A stretch of 64,000 bases of DNA from Lophium mytilinum (lineage: Eukaryota; Ascomycota; Dothideomycetes; Mytilinidiales; Mytilinidiaceae): assembly GCA_010093605.1 (NCBI GenBank), contig MU004194.1, forward strand, positions 1,152,684-1,216,683, written 5' to 3'. Positions within the stretch are counted from its first letter, which is position 1, and each line of letters opens with the position of its first letter. Below are positions 45,876 to 58,542 of this stretch, one piece after another. The notes below the pieces were generated by a model. That model saw nothing but the letters and a program-made list of their open reading frames with translations. It was not told the DNA's origin and ran no database searches. The position numbers and the translations under genes were made by a program.

Positions 45876-47853
45876 CTTGTTGGCTTTGGGTGCTAGTAGC
45901 AGGCTAGGAAGGAGGGTTGCCTGGCCTTTTGACTTGTGAGTGCGATCTTGATTAACACAGAGCATGAAATGAGACTAGCTTACATTTCGTAGTTCGTTCT
46001 TAGCATGAGGCGGTACACCACCGGCTGGCGTGGAACTTCAGCTACGCTCTCCCTAAAGTGCCGCTGATGTGGTGTTCAAGTCGTTGAATAGGAGGCGTAG
46101 GAGACCTAAGCCTCTCACTCAATAATGCTGGCTAACACATCTAACCGACGGGGCATTAAGATGGTTGGCTTAAGTTGTTGTATGGGAGTAGCAAAAGTTC
46201 AACATCATGGCAGCGTATTTCCAACCGAGGTTTGAATGCAGGCTAGTGAAGGTATATGGAGGGAACTAACCCGGCGTTGGGACTTGGGAAGCCAGCTCTG
46301 GAAGAGAGACAGTAATCCATCACTGGCTGGTGGGTATTTGAGGGCTGTGCATGTGCCACTGCAAATGACAGCTATCTATGCTGCATAGGTATTTTGGCGG
46401 CTTGGCTCAAGGAGCCGATAACGGGTTGAATACAAGCTTGTATTGGAAAGGATGAAATAGGGTAAGGAGCATGCTTTACTTTGGCGGGCTGGAGCTATAA
46501 GAAAAGGTTGTGTTGCGATTGGGCACGTGTTTGGATTTCACGTGATGTAATGTTGGACCGGATCGTGCTCTGATATGGCTGCGCCATACAAAGGTAGTTA
46601 GCCGCGTCCTACGATTGCAGAGGACATTCGAGTTATTTTGGGTCGTGTAGTCTAATCGCAATCCATATCGCAACCAAGTTAGGGTTCCAGACTAGTGCCA
46701 TTTTGGCCGGAGGGGCAAGTCTAGGCTTTCTTCATATATTAATCCATATTGTTTGAAGCATTTTCTCTCCAGGTGAGAAAACATCCGCCAGCGGAACAAC
46801 GAGCAAGTGAGGCTGGGCATGAGTTCGCTGCCACACTGCTGAGGTCGGTGACAGCTCATCATCCTTAGCGTGAAGGGGCCGCAACCAATGAACGGGTCTC
46901 CACTATCATCTCAGCTTGCGGACGCCAGGGTCGTCCCGGAAACCTGACCAAGGGAAAATCGGGGCTTTAAGCTCCCCCCGGGACGGGAGTGGATGACGAC
47001 GAGGCATCACTGGAGGGAGTCTGGAGAGGCTGACTGCAACCTTGGAACTGTGCTGCGTGCTCTCAGAGCCAGATCCCAGTCCAGCAGTCTGAGCGGAGCG
47101 TGGGTCTCCCCAGCCACCGATAGAGACATTTTCGAAGAGTCAATTGAGTGCCCTCACACCCCCAAGCGGAGGGCTGTCGTGGACCTCAGGCCCCGAACCA
47201 GCACACTGTTGGCGCCTGCAGCCACCGTTTGTTCGGAACAGTATTGAGGGCAATATTGTGGGAGGCCGAGCGTTTGTTGATGGCCCCGGTGACAGCGAGC
47301 GCCGCCAATCACGACGCCGCGTCCACCTGCCCATCTCGCCCGCGCCTGCCACCAGGTTTCTTTTGCTCAACCTCACTCCAGCGCTCCCTCCAACCTCCCA
47401 CCGGCCATCATCGCGGCCTCACCTCCCGAGCCGTGCCCCTTGTGCTCCTCGTGGACCTCCTTGTATGCACCGACGCATCTGCGCCGCACGCCTAATTACT
47501 ACTACCCTGCCGAGGAAGTGCACCAACCCCCTCAGCCTTCAGCTCTTACCACTCTCCGCCCTTACACTCTTCGGCCTCCCACGACGGTCAAGACCTCGAC
47601 CGCCCGCCCTCCACTTTCGACTCTGCTGGCCATGCGCTGAGTTCGTCTCGACACGACACCCTATCGTCGGGACAGCTGCGACAATCCATTGGCTGGCTCC
47701 AGGCCCATTGCAGCGCCTGCACCACCCGGCAGAGACAGTCCACGCACTCTCGCCTCGACCCACCAGGTCGCTCTGTGAAGACAGACCCTACGCCCTCGAC
47801 TCCGACCCACGCACGGCAAACCGCTTCCATGAATTCTTGAGCTGCACCTCATC
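45876..47853. other. 2-kb intergenic region upstream of large gene
   Basis: No supported gene. The right part (about 47300-47850) is C/T- and CACC-rich with long open frames on both strands that are compositional, not coding in character. It probably holds a long promoter and 5' UTR for the 1750-residue protein. Confidence 0.45.
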
Positions 47854-50800
47854 ATGGGTATAGGAAAGCCTCCTCTGCCAGCGCCGACCGAAGCTTCCTC
47901 CATCGATAACGACACGACCCTCGGAGACGACTTCGCCACAGACGTATCTCGTCGCACAGACAAAACTTCTTACTCCATCCCTGAGGACGGGAGCCCAGTT
48001 ACCATATCTACATCCAAAAACCAGCCAACCCTGCGAGGTTCTCATCCCTCACAGACGTCGCTGCTGATCGAGTACTTTGAAGCCGGAAAGGGAGAAGGGA
48101 AGGTTCACTCGCGGCCCAGTGTCCGAGTACGTGTGACGCCGTCCTCCCACCGCAAGAGCAGGTCTGCAAACGACCACATCCAGATCACTCAGACTTCGCG
48201 GAGCTCGCGCAAGCCCTCCTACACTCGCCGCATCTCGCTGGGAGCTAAATCTCGCGACGTACCTGTGATTCAGCCCTCTGAAATTTCCTTATCCGAGGAT
48301 TCGAACCTCTCTGGGCGACCGCCTGTCGAGGTCGAAGTCCTGCAGAACGTCAGCGACTTATCAAGGTCTGACCTCTCCCACGGCCGATATATCCCGGCAG
48401 CATCTGACATCTCGTCCATGCCGCCGGATAGTCTGCTGGAGGGTGAATCAGTCAATCGAGCTTCGGAAGTTCGGTCCAGTCGAAGCACTGAGAGAGAGGA
48501 ACTCATGGACAACCGCAACACATTGAGCGCGCCATCCGGGGGCCGCGGCCGAAGCCTCAGCAAAGAGCGAATTACGCAAAGAGTCATGGAAAAACTCGCC
48601 AGTAAACCAGCCGAAACCCAGCTGGTCTCAAGTCGTGATAGAAGAGCCAGCAAGGAAGAGCTTTCCGACAGTGGCAAAGCAGCTCGGAGGCGGAACAGTA
48701 AGACTCATCATGACGAAGACGTCGTCAGCGCAACCGACTCCATGCTTTCATCAAACTTGAATCGACGATCCGGAGATACTCAATCCATGCGCTCGGGGGT
48801 TTCTGCGGCCTCTTCGTCCATCAACAACCCTCGCTTGCTCCAAACCGTCGAGGACGCAATCAAGCGCCTTATTCTTCCGGAACTGAACGCTTTAAAAGAA
48901 GAGCAACGGACTCAGCAAAATCGGAGCAAGTTCGACCACAACTCACGAGAGAGCGCGTACGAGAGTATTCCGTCTGCGAGCTCCCGTGAAACGTCCCAAA
49001 GGCGTGTTTCTAAGTCTTCCAGCGCTCCAAATGTCGCCGCTTTGAAACCAAAAGTTGTCTTGAACCAGGACGAAGACCATCCTGGAGTGGTTTTGTCCGG
49101 CAACTCCATCAGAAAGGAGCGGCGATCAAGTCGCGGATCGACCTCAAGCCGCAGCCATGATAGACGTGACTCAACCGAATCTATAGGGCGAGGAGAGGAA
49201 AAGACCTATAGCCGCAAAAGCAAGGATCGTCATCGTTCAAGAGACGCTGCTGCTGCAGGGCTAGTAGGTGTAGCGCTAACGGCGAATGCACTTCGGCATC
49301 ATGACTCTAGGGAGTCAACAGAAGAGAAGAGTGAGAGAAGGAGGCGTCGCAAAAGCAGCCGGAGCCGGTCCACAAGCATCTCTGAGACGATTGATGGGAA
49401 GCGTCACCTCGAGGCGGAGATTCCACCTATGCCCCTATTGCAGAGTGAGCTACAGGGCTCAGAGCTTACCCGAGAATCCATCATCTCAGCTAGTACTGAA
49501 CGACCGGTCTCGAGATCTTCGGTCGATGTCAGTACGCCTGTACAGGAGGTGGCCCGCGGATCTGGTCGTCAGATGTTTTCATCTACTCCAAGCACGCCAA
49601 CCCGCACCCCTGTGGCCCTACAACGAGGCCTCCATAACTACCACAGCAACCTCTCTCAAGGGGATATTAGCATCACTAAAGTAAAGAGCGACCGAAGCCT
49701 TGCTTCAACGGGGAGGGTTGCTGCTCCCGCTGCCCTGAGACCGGGTGCAAGTGGGACGTCGGTCAAGGAGCGCGCTCTGACACAAGAGCCTGTTTCTCAG
49801 TACGAATACGCTGAGCAAACTCCACCCCGTGAATTTAGCCCAGTGCAGAGCATTGCAAGCTATCAAGACGGCGATGATCGTGAGGTAAGGCATTTGCCAT
49901 CTACTCATAGTCCCGTATCCCTTTCCTCCACAGGCCGCCGGGCTCATAGACAACGATCCACTCTGTCTATTGGCTCCATGGAATCTTCTCCTAGTACCAA
50001 GATGGCGCATACCCGAAAGCGTCCCCAAGGCGTGAACCTCGAGAACAGCCACGACACCTACAGTGAGGACTTTCTAAACGATGCCCAGCAGCCGCAGACT
50101 CCGAGGGATGTTGACGACTTCTTTGCTGAAAATCACCAGCAAAATGAGGTCTATAGAAGGGAACTTGAGAATAACAGCCAACAAGGATCACCAGCAATCG
50201 ATTACAAGCACATGACCAACTACACGGACGATAGCGGAGAAGGTCAATACCTCGATAAAGTCTCAGTCGGTCAAGACATTCGTGGCGTGGGAGCTAATCC
50301 AGAATACGTACATACTCCCCTTGCTGTCGAGTCTGCTGTAGCGTCACTTCATGAACCATCCACTCTTAGCGTGAGGTCGTCACAGCCCAGTCCTTTGAAA
50401 GGCGTTGTGCTGTCTCGTGCGAGCTCTTTCCAGAACGAGGGTCCCTCGCAAGATCAGCAATCGGATCATGTTCGGAGGGAGTTAGACGCAGCATATCCAG
50501 ATAACGGGAGTCGGGAACGATGGGGCTCTGTCAAGGACCAGGCTCATACTTTAGGGCACACCCGGAGCCAAGAACGGAGTGCTAGGAACTCCCCTCAACA
50601 CAGCATCTCTCGTTCTATTGATGAGCCCGTACAGCTAGGCGCGAGTGCTTTCCCGGTTCAGGATGACATGCTCCCCGAGTTTGGTTACGGCATGGACGAC
50701 GAGTCCGTAACTACCAACCCTTCGATTATCAGGGGCCCAATTGGTGGCGGGGATTATCAGGATCAGCACTGGCACACCGAGCCAACACCCCCGATGTCAT

Positions 50801-53238
50801 CTGTTGACGTTCGCGGACACGACGACCAAGAGGTGACTGCTTCACGGGGAAATGTAGCTACCGCAGGGCTCGGTGCAGGCGCTGTCGCTATTGCTGCTGC
50901 GGCTGCAGCTCGCATCCAACGTGAAGAGGGCGATTCGCGTACTAGGCTTGATCGAGATTACCAGCCTTCCGTGGAAGATGAGTACGAACTGCAGAATGCC
51001 TATCAGCCAAGAGGTGTAGTTACACCTGCGAGCCCCACGCTATGGAAAGACGAAGGCTACATGTCCGCCAATCAACCCGGAGCTATCACGCCTGACTATC
51101 AGAACCGATCGAGACAGTTTGAAGACGACGTAGAAGAAGACCCGTTCACGACCAACAAAAAACACTTGCGCCATTTTAGCGGTAACTCTCATGGAATGTC
51201 ATCGCCTCTATACGATGGCGCCACTGGTCGAGGCATCGACAAGATTCAATCCAAAGATGTCGTAGCACTTATGGACCATCTCACAGTGCGTGATGCGCAG
51301 CGGAATGCTCGAGATACCGAGATCTTGGTTACTCTTGTGAGGAGTGCTGCAGAAATGCGGAATTCGTTCGAGGAGATGAAGAAATATATTGCTGATCAGG
51401 ACCGGATGATCATGGCAAATACGGACAAGAGAGTCGATGTGGCCGAGCAACGAATCCTCCAGGGACCTCGGCCACAGCCTCTAGGATCACCGCGAGTTCC
51501 GAGGCAGTCCTCAGAAGGCATGAGCGATATCCAAGCTCAAAAGAAGAACATCCTCAAGCGAGCTCTGAGGGGTCTGAGCATGAAAGGCAACACCGATCTG
51601 TCCAAAATAGAGGACATGCTCACTCATCTGCTTGGCGAAGTCGAAGTCCTGAAGGATAACCAAGCATTCCAATTACGCCAACCAATGACGCAGTCGAATA
51701 GCCTCAACTCGTACGAAAACCTGCGGGCTGGCGGTGACCCTGGTTACGAGCCGGAAGGCCAGGCTGGCACATCATCTTCGCCAAATCATTCCGGATATCT
51801 TTCCAATCCATCGTCGAGGAAAATTGATGGCATGCACTCCGGCTACGACGGCCGCCGGGGATCCGAGCATCGCATTAGCACAGTTCTGGAAGGAGACGAG
51901 GACTTAGATGGCCACGAGCCCCATTTGATGAACAGCCAGGATGAAAACGACGAACGGCTCCTCACACCAACTCAAGAAGTCCGTCGTAAGGTATCCCTGC
52001 CACTAGGAACACCCCCTCAGCCTACACAGCCGCTCCAAGGGCAGCACAGTCAAGAGAATACACCCAAACGCAAGCACAAGTCAACCAACTCTTCTATTTT
52101 TGGTTTCCCTAAAAACCTTTCGCGTTGGTCAAAGACAACTGCATCCACCGTACCGGACAGCGCCGGTCGCAATAGCGGCTCACGGGATAAACGCCCTCAC
52201 TCCGATGCGTCTCGTTCTGGGTCTAACTTGAACGTGAACTATTACGACGATAATCAATATGAGCTACGCCATGATGACCGCCTGCCTTCCTCACATTCGC
52301 TTGACGGAGCCCTTGCGGCCCGAGATCTTCGGTCCCCATCCCCTTTGATTCCTGAGCATGAGCATGAGGATGACCAGCACGGTGGCTTAGTGCCTGAGCT
52401 GGACGACCCGAAATACCAAGCTCATCGCAATTCTTTGAATCTGCAACACCCCCAACCTAGGCCTGGCCCCACGCATCGACACCAATCCCATCTTGAGTCC
52501 CAAGCTCAAGTATTTGAGCCGGTCGCCTCTCCAGATTTTGATCAATGGGGCTCCAATCCATCTTTGGCGCGGAACAGACTTAGTGGCGGAAATGCCAGTA
52601 TTGGTGCAGGGAACTTGTCTCCTATTTCGTCAGACGGCGGATACTCCCAACATAGCGCTGCTGAACAGACAGCACCTCCTCGGCCACCCAAGGTTAGAGA
52701 CGATGGCCCGCTGGTTCCGCAGCAGCAGCCACTAGCAGGGCATGGTCAGACCCGGCAAATGTACAGCAGCCCTGGTGGAATGGGTAGTCAAGGCCAGCTT
52801 ACACCCCTCGCGCCTATACAGGAAGTAAGATACAGCCTAGAGACGGATACTGGGCACCACGTAAGCTGAATACCGTGACGTCCCCGCTCCCTTACTGATC
52901 AATCGCTAGTATTCCCCAACGCCTTCCCCCCGCCCCACAAACGCTAGTTTGAATGCTTCTAATGCGATGCATAACCCTCAGCGTAAGATCACCGGACCTC
53001 GTCCGATGGGAAGCAGAAGTCCAAGCGGTCAACCTCAACAAGAAGACGTCCACTTTGACAACACGGGGACGGTGCGGAGGAAGCCTGTTGCGAGGCCCAT
53101 GGGTACGTAACGACATTCGAATCAACATGCATATCAAAGAGGAGATTCGAAACGCGAAACGACTAACACTACTCTCGTGTAACAGATACAGAAAGCCTAG
53201 AGAGTTACAGAAGCAGCCTCGATAGCGAAACTTTCTAA
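47854..53238 (+). CDS. Very large disordered protein with one conserved coiled block
   Basis: I do not recognise this family by name. Exons 47854-52860, 52910-53102 and 53186-53238 give 1750 residues. Most is disordered and rich in Ser, Arg, Glu, Gln and Pro, with many RRxS/RxxS sites. Two short Ala/Gly hydrophobic segments (about 465-482 and 1003-1022) sit within charged sequence. A conserved-looking helical block spans about 1128-1269: DKIQSKDVVALMDHLTVRDAQRN, MRNSFEEMKKYIADQD, KKNILKRALRGLSMKG and LTHLLGEVEVLKDNQ, probably coiled coil. Its C-terminus is ESLESYRSSLDSETF. The ATG is the first in frame. Such proteins often act as scaffolds at the cell cortex, septum or membranes; that is speculation. 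Confidence 0.85.
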
Positions 53239-53833
53239 TGGTAAAAAGTATGCAACAGTCAGGTAGTAAAAATAGGAAGGCTATTAGTTCGAGCGCCTTT
53301 GCTGCAGAAAGCTGCGATTATTTCGCTTTGTTTATGGAAATCAGCCATGTTCTTTGCTCTTTCGTCTCTGGTGCGCTCTCCTCGACTTGTTATATTTGCC
53401 AAGGGAGCGCGCCATCATGGTTGATGTTACATAATGGTTGTTTATAGCATGAGTGGCTCTTCATGACCTCCTGATGATCTGCATACTTGGAAAACTGGGT
53501 TCAGTCTGGAGTTGGATGATTATCGATTGGTATCCAATCAACAGTAGATGAGTGTGAGGGGTACTTGCTTCGAGGAGTCCGTACCGATGACGAATAAATG
53601 AATGATTGGTGCAGTAAAATCGAGCGGGCATTAGCATACATATTATCTTGTACGTAGTTGATGGAGAAACGGGCGAAGAAACGCAAAGGGAACCTATAGA
53701 ATCTTTTAGAACAATTAAGCCATGTGACGCTACTAACGCTTAAGCATCAGAAAGTATACCAAGTATAGCTTCTTACTCTATAAAATAAAAAAGTATTCAT
53801 TCTAGCTTACTATACTTTATATAGGCAATTGCT
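53239..53833. other. Intergenic, 3' of large gene
   Basis: About 600 bp, with no gene supported. Composition shifts to AT-rich near 53700. Confidence 0.4.
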
Positions 53834-54366
53834 ACGTGTACGGCCCTTTTTTGGCTGCTTGTACGATGTCTTTTTGATACATGTACGAAACCCCTAGGAG
53901 ACCTTTCACTGCGTTTTAATTGGCTTGCTTAAAGGCCCGACTCCTCCAAAGCCATGAAAGATTTACTTAAAAACTCAACGCGCAGGTACGAGGTTTACAG
54001 CCTGCCGCAGCCTTGTAAGGCAGCTCGTGAGGCGGCTAATAAGGTATGCGGAGGATCTTGTTGATAAGGACTTCACGTAGTGCTTATAGGGGAGCAGCGA
54101 TAGAGAGAGGGTTGCTATTAGGTGCAAATCAATGGCTTGGGCATTCTCCTGGGCTTGTGGGCATGTATGTATGGAGCTATACATATATCTATAGGAATAG
54201 GAAGACTATAGATGAAATAGAAAGGCTGCACGTGCAAATAGTGAAGGCCCGGCGGAAGTCCCAAGCCCTCCAAGCCAATCAAAACGCTGTGAAAGGGTCT
54301 ACCAGGATAGGGGGTCGTACGTGCAGCAAAAAGACCTCGTACAAGCAAAAGAAAGGGGTTGTGTAT
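53834..54366. mobile_element. Inverted-repeat element with about 100-bp arms
   Basis: The left arm (about 53834-53934) and right arm (about 54262-54366) are imperfect inverted copies, roughly 80% alike by eye; for example GCTTGTACGATGTCTTTTTG on the left matches GCTTGTACGAGGTCTTTTTG on the right, and both continue inward through TTTCAC.GCGTTTT.ATTGGCTTG. The spacer of about 330 bp is GC-normal and has no intact transposase; a 115-codon plus frame (54046-54393) runs out of the element. It fits a nonautonomous DNA transposon or foldback element. Exact ends, and a possible TA duplication, are uncertain. Confidence 0.7.
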
Positions 54367-54371
54367 ATATA

Positions 54372-54635
54372 TATAAGGTTTACAATAGCATAAGCGTTAT
54401 ATCCTTACGCATAATAGGCTTAAAAGCTTTTAAACGGGACAAAACCATAAGCGTTTAAACGTAATACAACGAACATTAGATAACATTACAAGAACGTTAG
54501 AGAATTGTTTTATAATGCATTAAATACTATATATATATAATTCTATTACTATTAATATAAAATAGAACTTAAGTAATATAATTCCTATCTATCTATCTAT
54601 CTATCTAATCTTATATTAACTCTATACCTTAAATA
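54372..54635 (+). mobile_element. Solo LTR, copy D
   Basis: 264 bp, starting TATAAGGTTTACAATAG and ending CTATACCTTAAATA, so both TG and CA ends have become TA, as RIP would cause. Flanked by ATATA (54367-54371 and 54636-54640); the AT-rich context makes this duplication less decisive than for copy B. It abuts the inverted-repeat element. Confidence 0.72.
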
Positions 54636-55440
54636 ATATATAGCACTAGTCTTTATATAATAGGCTAAATATACTATATAGAGACTCTATATCTATATAC
54701 CTATTAGAAGAATACTATTAGAAAAATAAGCTACATCTTATTAAGGTATATCTCTTTAGCTAGATATTACTAGATATCCTATGTCTTAAGTAAGATAGCT
54801 ATACCACTCCAGCTACTTAAGAGATTAAGTTAGAGGGTAAATATATATAGAAAGAATAAAAGATCTCTTTAGTATTTGGAAAAAATAACATTAGAAATAT
54901 TAGAAGCGCTTCTCTTATTTATCTATCTATCTATTAATCTATCTATCCCCTTTTCTTTTCTATATACTTATCTATTTACCTATTTATATCCTTTTTCTTT
55001 CTATCTACTTATCTATATGACTTTCCAGCTACTATCTCTTTATAATAGATAGCGGCTAGAGGCTTTAGTAAGTATACATACTATAGAAATGTAATCAGGG
55101 GCTAAACTATTTATATAACTTTATTTACTAGAGTATTCAAGATATTAAAGTAAGCTTGCTAACTTTTACACCTTTTATATATAGTCTTTAATAGTTAACG
55201 CTATTTATTTCCTTTTAGGTGTGATTAAATCTGTGCTAACCTGGAAGATGGCGCTCTAGTAACTACAGCCTTCTGTTAGCTTGGAGAAATAGACTTGGCT
55301 CCGCAGAACCCGGCCTCAAAAGTCACCCATGCGTTCGTTACGAGTGACTAGCATATAGGCAAATAACTAATTTACAAAACTGCCGTCTTAATAGATAGCG
55401 TTTGATCTATTATTTACCCTGCCAATTCTGCTGCAAAACA
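54636..55440. repeat. RIP-like AT-rich block 3
   Basis: 0.8 kb of TA-rich DNA with scattered CTAT runs and no coding potential; composition returns to normal at about 55200-55450. Confidence 0.7.
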
Positions 55441-55550
55441 TTTACATTGGTTAAGAGCTAAAAGAAATATGAATAGCAAGATAATTCCTATTCCTACAAA
55501 GGTGACCAGCACCGTCGCTCCTTCAGACATATCTCAAATTCCATGGAAAT

Positions 55551-56027
55551 TTAGACCCAAATCATCGACATCGCCTGCCTCTGAGTGGACCGCCTCATCA
55601 TCCCTCTGCACTCCAGCTTAATAGCATCCGCCTCCGCCTTTTCCTCGGGGCTTTGTGGTGAGATCGGCATTGGGCCGCTAATTGTCAATCGGTTGATCGT
55701 TTGGCCTGTTCCTCTCATCGTGACGACCGTAGCTGGGAAGTCGGAGGCGGGGTGGTCTATGGCAATCGTGTTCCGGCTCGCCAGCTTCACGGTTGCGTCC
55801 TTCCAGTTTTGGCTCTTTCGGCGCTCTTCGGGGCCTGGCGTGCGCATGGCGCGCTTCTTAGGGAAGAAGCGCTGATACTTGCGCCTCCAAAAACCCCGAG
55901 CCTTTCCTCCAGGACGGTTGCTGTTCTGGTTTAGGAGATAATCTCTATCGGCTAAAGTGCAGACGGATTGGGAACGTTGATAATGGCCGTCGGACCCTGA
56001 GGGCTGCGCGGTCCGTTTGGCAACCAT
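55551..56027 (-). CDS. Hypothetical protein
   Basis: A single frame of 158 residues begins at an ATG (56027). It is polar and basic (RRKYQRFFPKKRAMR, EERRKSQNWKD) with a central VVTMRGTGQTINRLTISGPMPISPQSPEEKAEADAIKLE segment that looks coding in character. No signal peptide, membrane helix or family motif. It sits alone beside a repeat block. It could be a lineage-specific gene or a chance frame. Confidence 0.4.
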   Translation of the reverse strand: MVAKRTAQPSGSDGHYQRSQSVCTLADRDYLLNQNSNRPGGKARGFWRRKYQRFFPKKRAMRTPGPEERRKSQNWKDATVKLASRNTIAIDHPASDFPATVVTMRGTGQTINRLTISGPMPISPQSPEEKAEADAIKLECRGMMRRSTQRQAMSMIWV

Positions 56028-56808
56028 GTTCGAACGAGTTGTTTGGTCAAAAAGTGTTTGCAGCGAATTGGACGATCGAACGCCGCCTGCTTAAAGTACT
56101 AAAAGAACTCTTAGCTGGGTTGACGTCAATGCCGAGAAATAAACTGCATACCTGGAGAAAAGAATGAAAAACGAGTGGCACAAATGACGAATGATTCGAT
56201 TTTGAATCGAGTTGTGTGTAGACTACAGGCCAATTTTGCTGGCGGGATTGCTGCAAATTATGTGTTCCATCGCGCTTTGAAGTCCGGTGTCGAATGCTGA
56301 CGTCCGGACTTCTAGCATCATCACGGATGTGCTCGAACCACATACGTCCTGTTCGCAACATGAGAATTGCGTCAGATGTTCGTTGTCCGTATCGGTGCCT
56401 TACGATCCTAGAATACCGAATCCACTCTAGTCAAACTACGAAGAGTGGGGATGATCGACAACAAGTTCATGAGTGGTTGCTGTGTCCGAACTAGAGAAGG
56501 GTCTCTTGTTATCGTTCTCGAACTCCGTCGCGGATAACCAATCGTGCTCCGAGTTAGCATTTTGCAAGCGAATGATTCTCAACGGTAAAGTTACCACATA
56601 GTTGCGGGTTGGTGAGGACGCAAATTTTGCATGCGGAAGAGACTCTCGTGCCTGCTAATCACAACACAATTCATCTCTGCTTCATTGAAGAGCAGTAACC
56701 ATCTTGCGATCTCGATTGCTTTGCTGTTGCACTTGCAGCGATTATCAACGAAGCGAACCGGTGTCGTGTTGAGAAGGAGTTGCTGATTCGGCTTGCCACT
56801 TAGACCAA
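56028..56808. other. Intergenic
   Basis: About 780 bp; the open frame at 56047-56361 (minus) shows no features. Nothing else seen. Confidence 0.4.
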
Positions 56809-57974
56809 CTATTTCGACGCTCCCACCAGCAAATCAGTCCCTATGTTCTCCCAGAAGGTGGATGCTTTTGCTTCATATCCAAACAGCTTTTTGGCCCTGT
56901 CAGCCGTGGATCTTGAATTGGAAGCGAACATATACGTAGCGATTCCTGGATAGTCAAACTGTTTCATCATTGTGTTGACCTGTTCAGAAGTCACTTTTCG
57001 GGGTTCCTCGGTCTTGAGAATCCCACGCTCGTGGAGAATGCTCCCAGCAGCCTTGGCGATGTCCAATTGTGCAGCTTCATGAGTAGCCGCAAAGTAATAG
57101 CCCTAAACAGTCAGCTTCGGGTCCTACTCGCGATCCGGATTATATCACCTGGAGTCCCCATTCGGCTTTGCCTCCCCCAGTAACCGCAGCTTCTACCAAT
57201 TCCAAGTAGATGATCATGAGATCCTCGATGTGCACCCAGCTCCTCGTATTCGTCCCGTTACCGGCATAGAATGTCGCGCCCAGCTTTACGGATTCCTCCA
57301 AGAAAACGGGCATATAAACACTGCGTGTCCGGACCAGTCCTCTCCCGGTGCCATAGATATCAGGCGGACAGACGATTGCGGTTTTCAGGATATCCTCATG
57401 AGCGACAGCTGCACTTTGTATGATTTTGTCCACATTGCGGTGCAGAGCACTGTCAGGGAGAGATGTGATCGCGTCTATGTCAAAGATATCGGACCAGACC
57501 TTGGGGTTCAATTTGCCCATATACGTGGGATCCTGCCAGTCTGCTATAATGCCAGTGCCACTTAGATGAACCAAGAAAGATTTTGAGGAGCGGCGGACGA
57601 GTCCAGCGATGATTGCCTTGATACTTCCTTCGTGATCTGAGTCTCCGCTATCTTTTGATAGAGTTACTATTCATATCAAAGCCATGCCAGCAATGCAGAC
57701 CTACGAACAACAACATTGTTTTGAGAGGCAGCACTCGCAATCGTCTCGAAATCGTCATAGGTGCCTTTCACAATCTTGACGTCTGGATACCGCTCATGGA
57801 ATTCGTTCGGCACAGTGCGAAGCAAGACCGTGAGGCTGTACTCGGGGTGTGTCGTGACCAAAGTGTCCAGGACGGTGCCTCCAATATAGCCTGTAACGCC
57901 AGTACTATTGGAATGGTAAGCCTATATGATCTCCGAATCAAGGGGCTCACATACAGGAATATGTTTGAACCCAT
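56809..57974 (-). CDS. NAD(P)-binding NmrA/epimerase-like protein
   Basis: Four exons on the minus strand (57955-57974, 57701-57904, 57149-57647, 56809-57102) encode 338 residues. The Rossmann glycine motif TGVTGYIGG spans the first splice; LRTVPNEF, VKGTYDDFETI and VHLSGTGIIAD follow, then NVDKIIQSAAVAHEDI, PPDIYGTGRGL and RSWVHIEDL. These place it among extended-SDR, NAD(P)-binding proteins of the fungal NmrA/epimerase-like group, which include reductases and redox sensors. A canonical YxxxK was not found where expected. The donor of intron 2 (GTCTGC at 57700) is non-standard but is the only one that keeps the frame. Confident as a gene, less so for activity. Confidence 0.82.
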
Positions 57975-58542
57975 CTTAGTTTTGTACTAGTGGAAGTATA
58001 CGCAAAACAAGAAGCGATAGTTCGACAGCTTCATTGCGGAAGCCTTATGAAGGATTGAAGTACTTTAAGCGGTTGCAAAGAGGTTGATTTATCAGCACCT
58101 ACGCCAGATACGACCCAAGTGGGTATCGGGATAGGGAGAGCAAAAGCCGACCCTATACTGCCCTATTTATCAGCACGTAGCATTGCCTACGACGCAATCT
58201 CCCGCTAATTCTAACGACAAGAGCTGTGTTGGCTTTCAGATCGGCAACATAGACCGCAAAACCCACACTGTACTTAAGCGGTAAAAGGGGTAACTGTCGT
58301 GTGGGTATTCAGGTTGACAAGTCAGCCTCGTGATGTATGAAGTAGTGACGGCAAGGAGATGTACCAAGTACCAGTTCCGGCCTACCAGGATTGTCAAATT
58401 TGGAAAGCCTTGGCGATGTGGCTGATGCTGTGGCTGAGAATCACATGACATCTGATCCCCGCCAAAATTTATTTTCTTCGCGACGGAACTTCGTGCTGCA
58501 ACAACCAGAAGCGGCCGCAACGACCACGACACAACTCTCACA
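57975..58542. promoter_or_regulatory. Divergent promoter region, epimerase-like gene and HAS1
   Basis: 568 bp between start codons of divergent genes. No gene supported; should contain both promoters. Confidence 0.4.

Noticed and set aside
47144-47863. 239-codon plus-strand frame upstream of the large gene
   Set aside because: Pyrimidine-rich leader translated as Pro/Arg/Leu; starts in no recognisable context and overlaps the start of the real gene.
54046-54393. 115-codon frame in the inverted-repeat element as a transposase
   Set aside because: No DDE triad or helix-turn-helix pattern, and it runs past the element's end.
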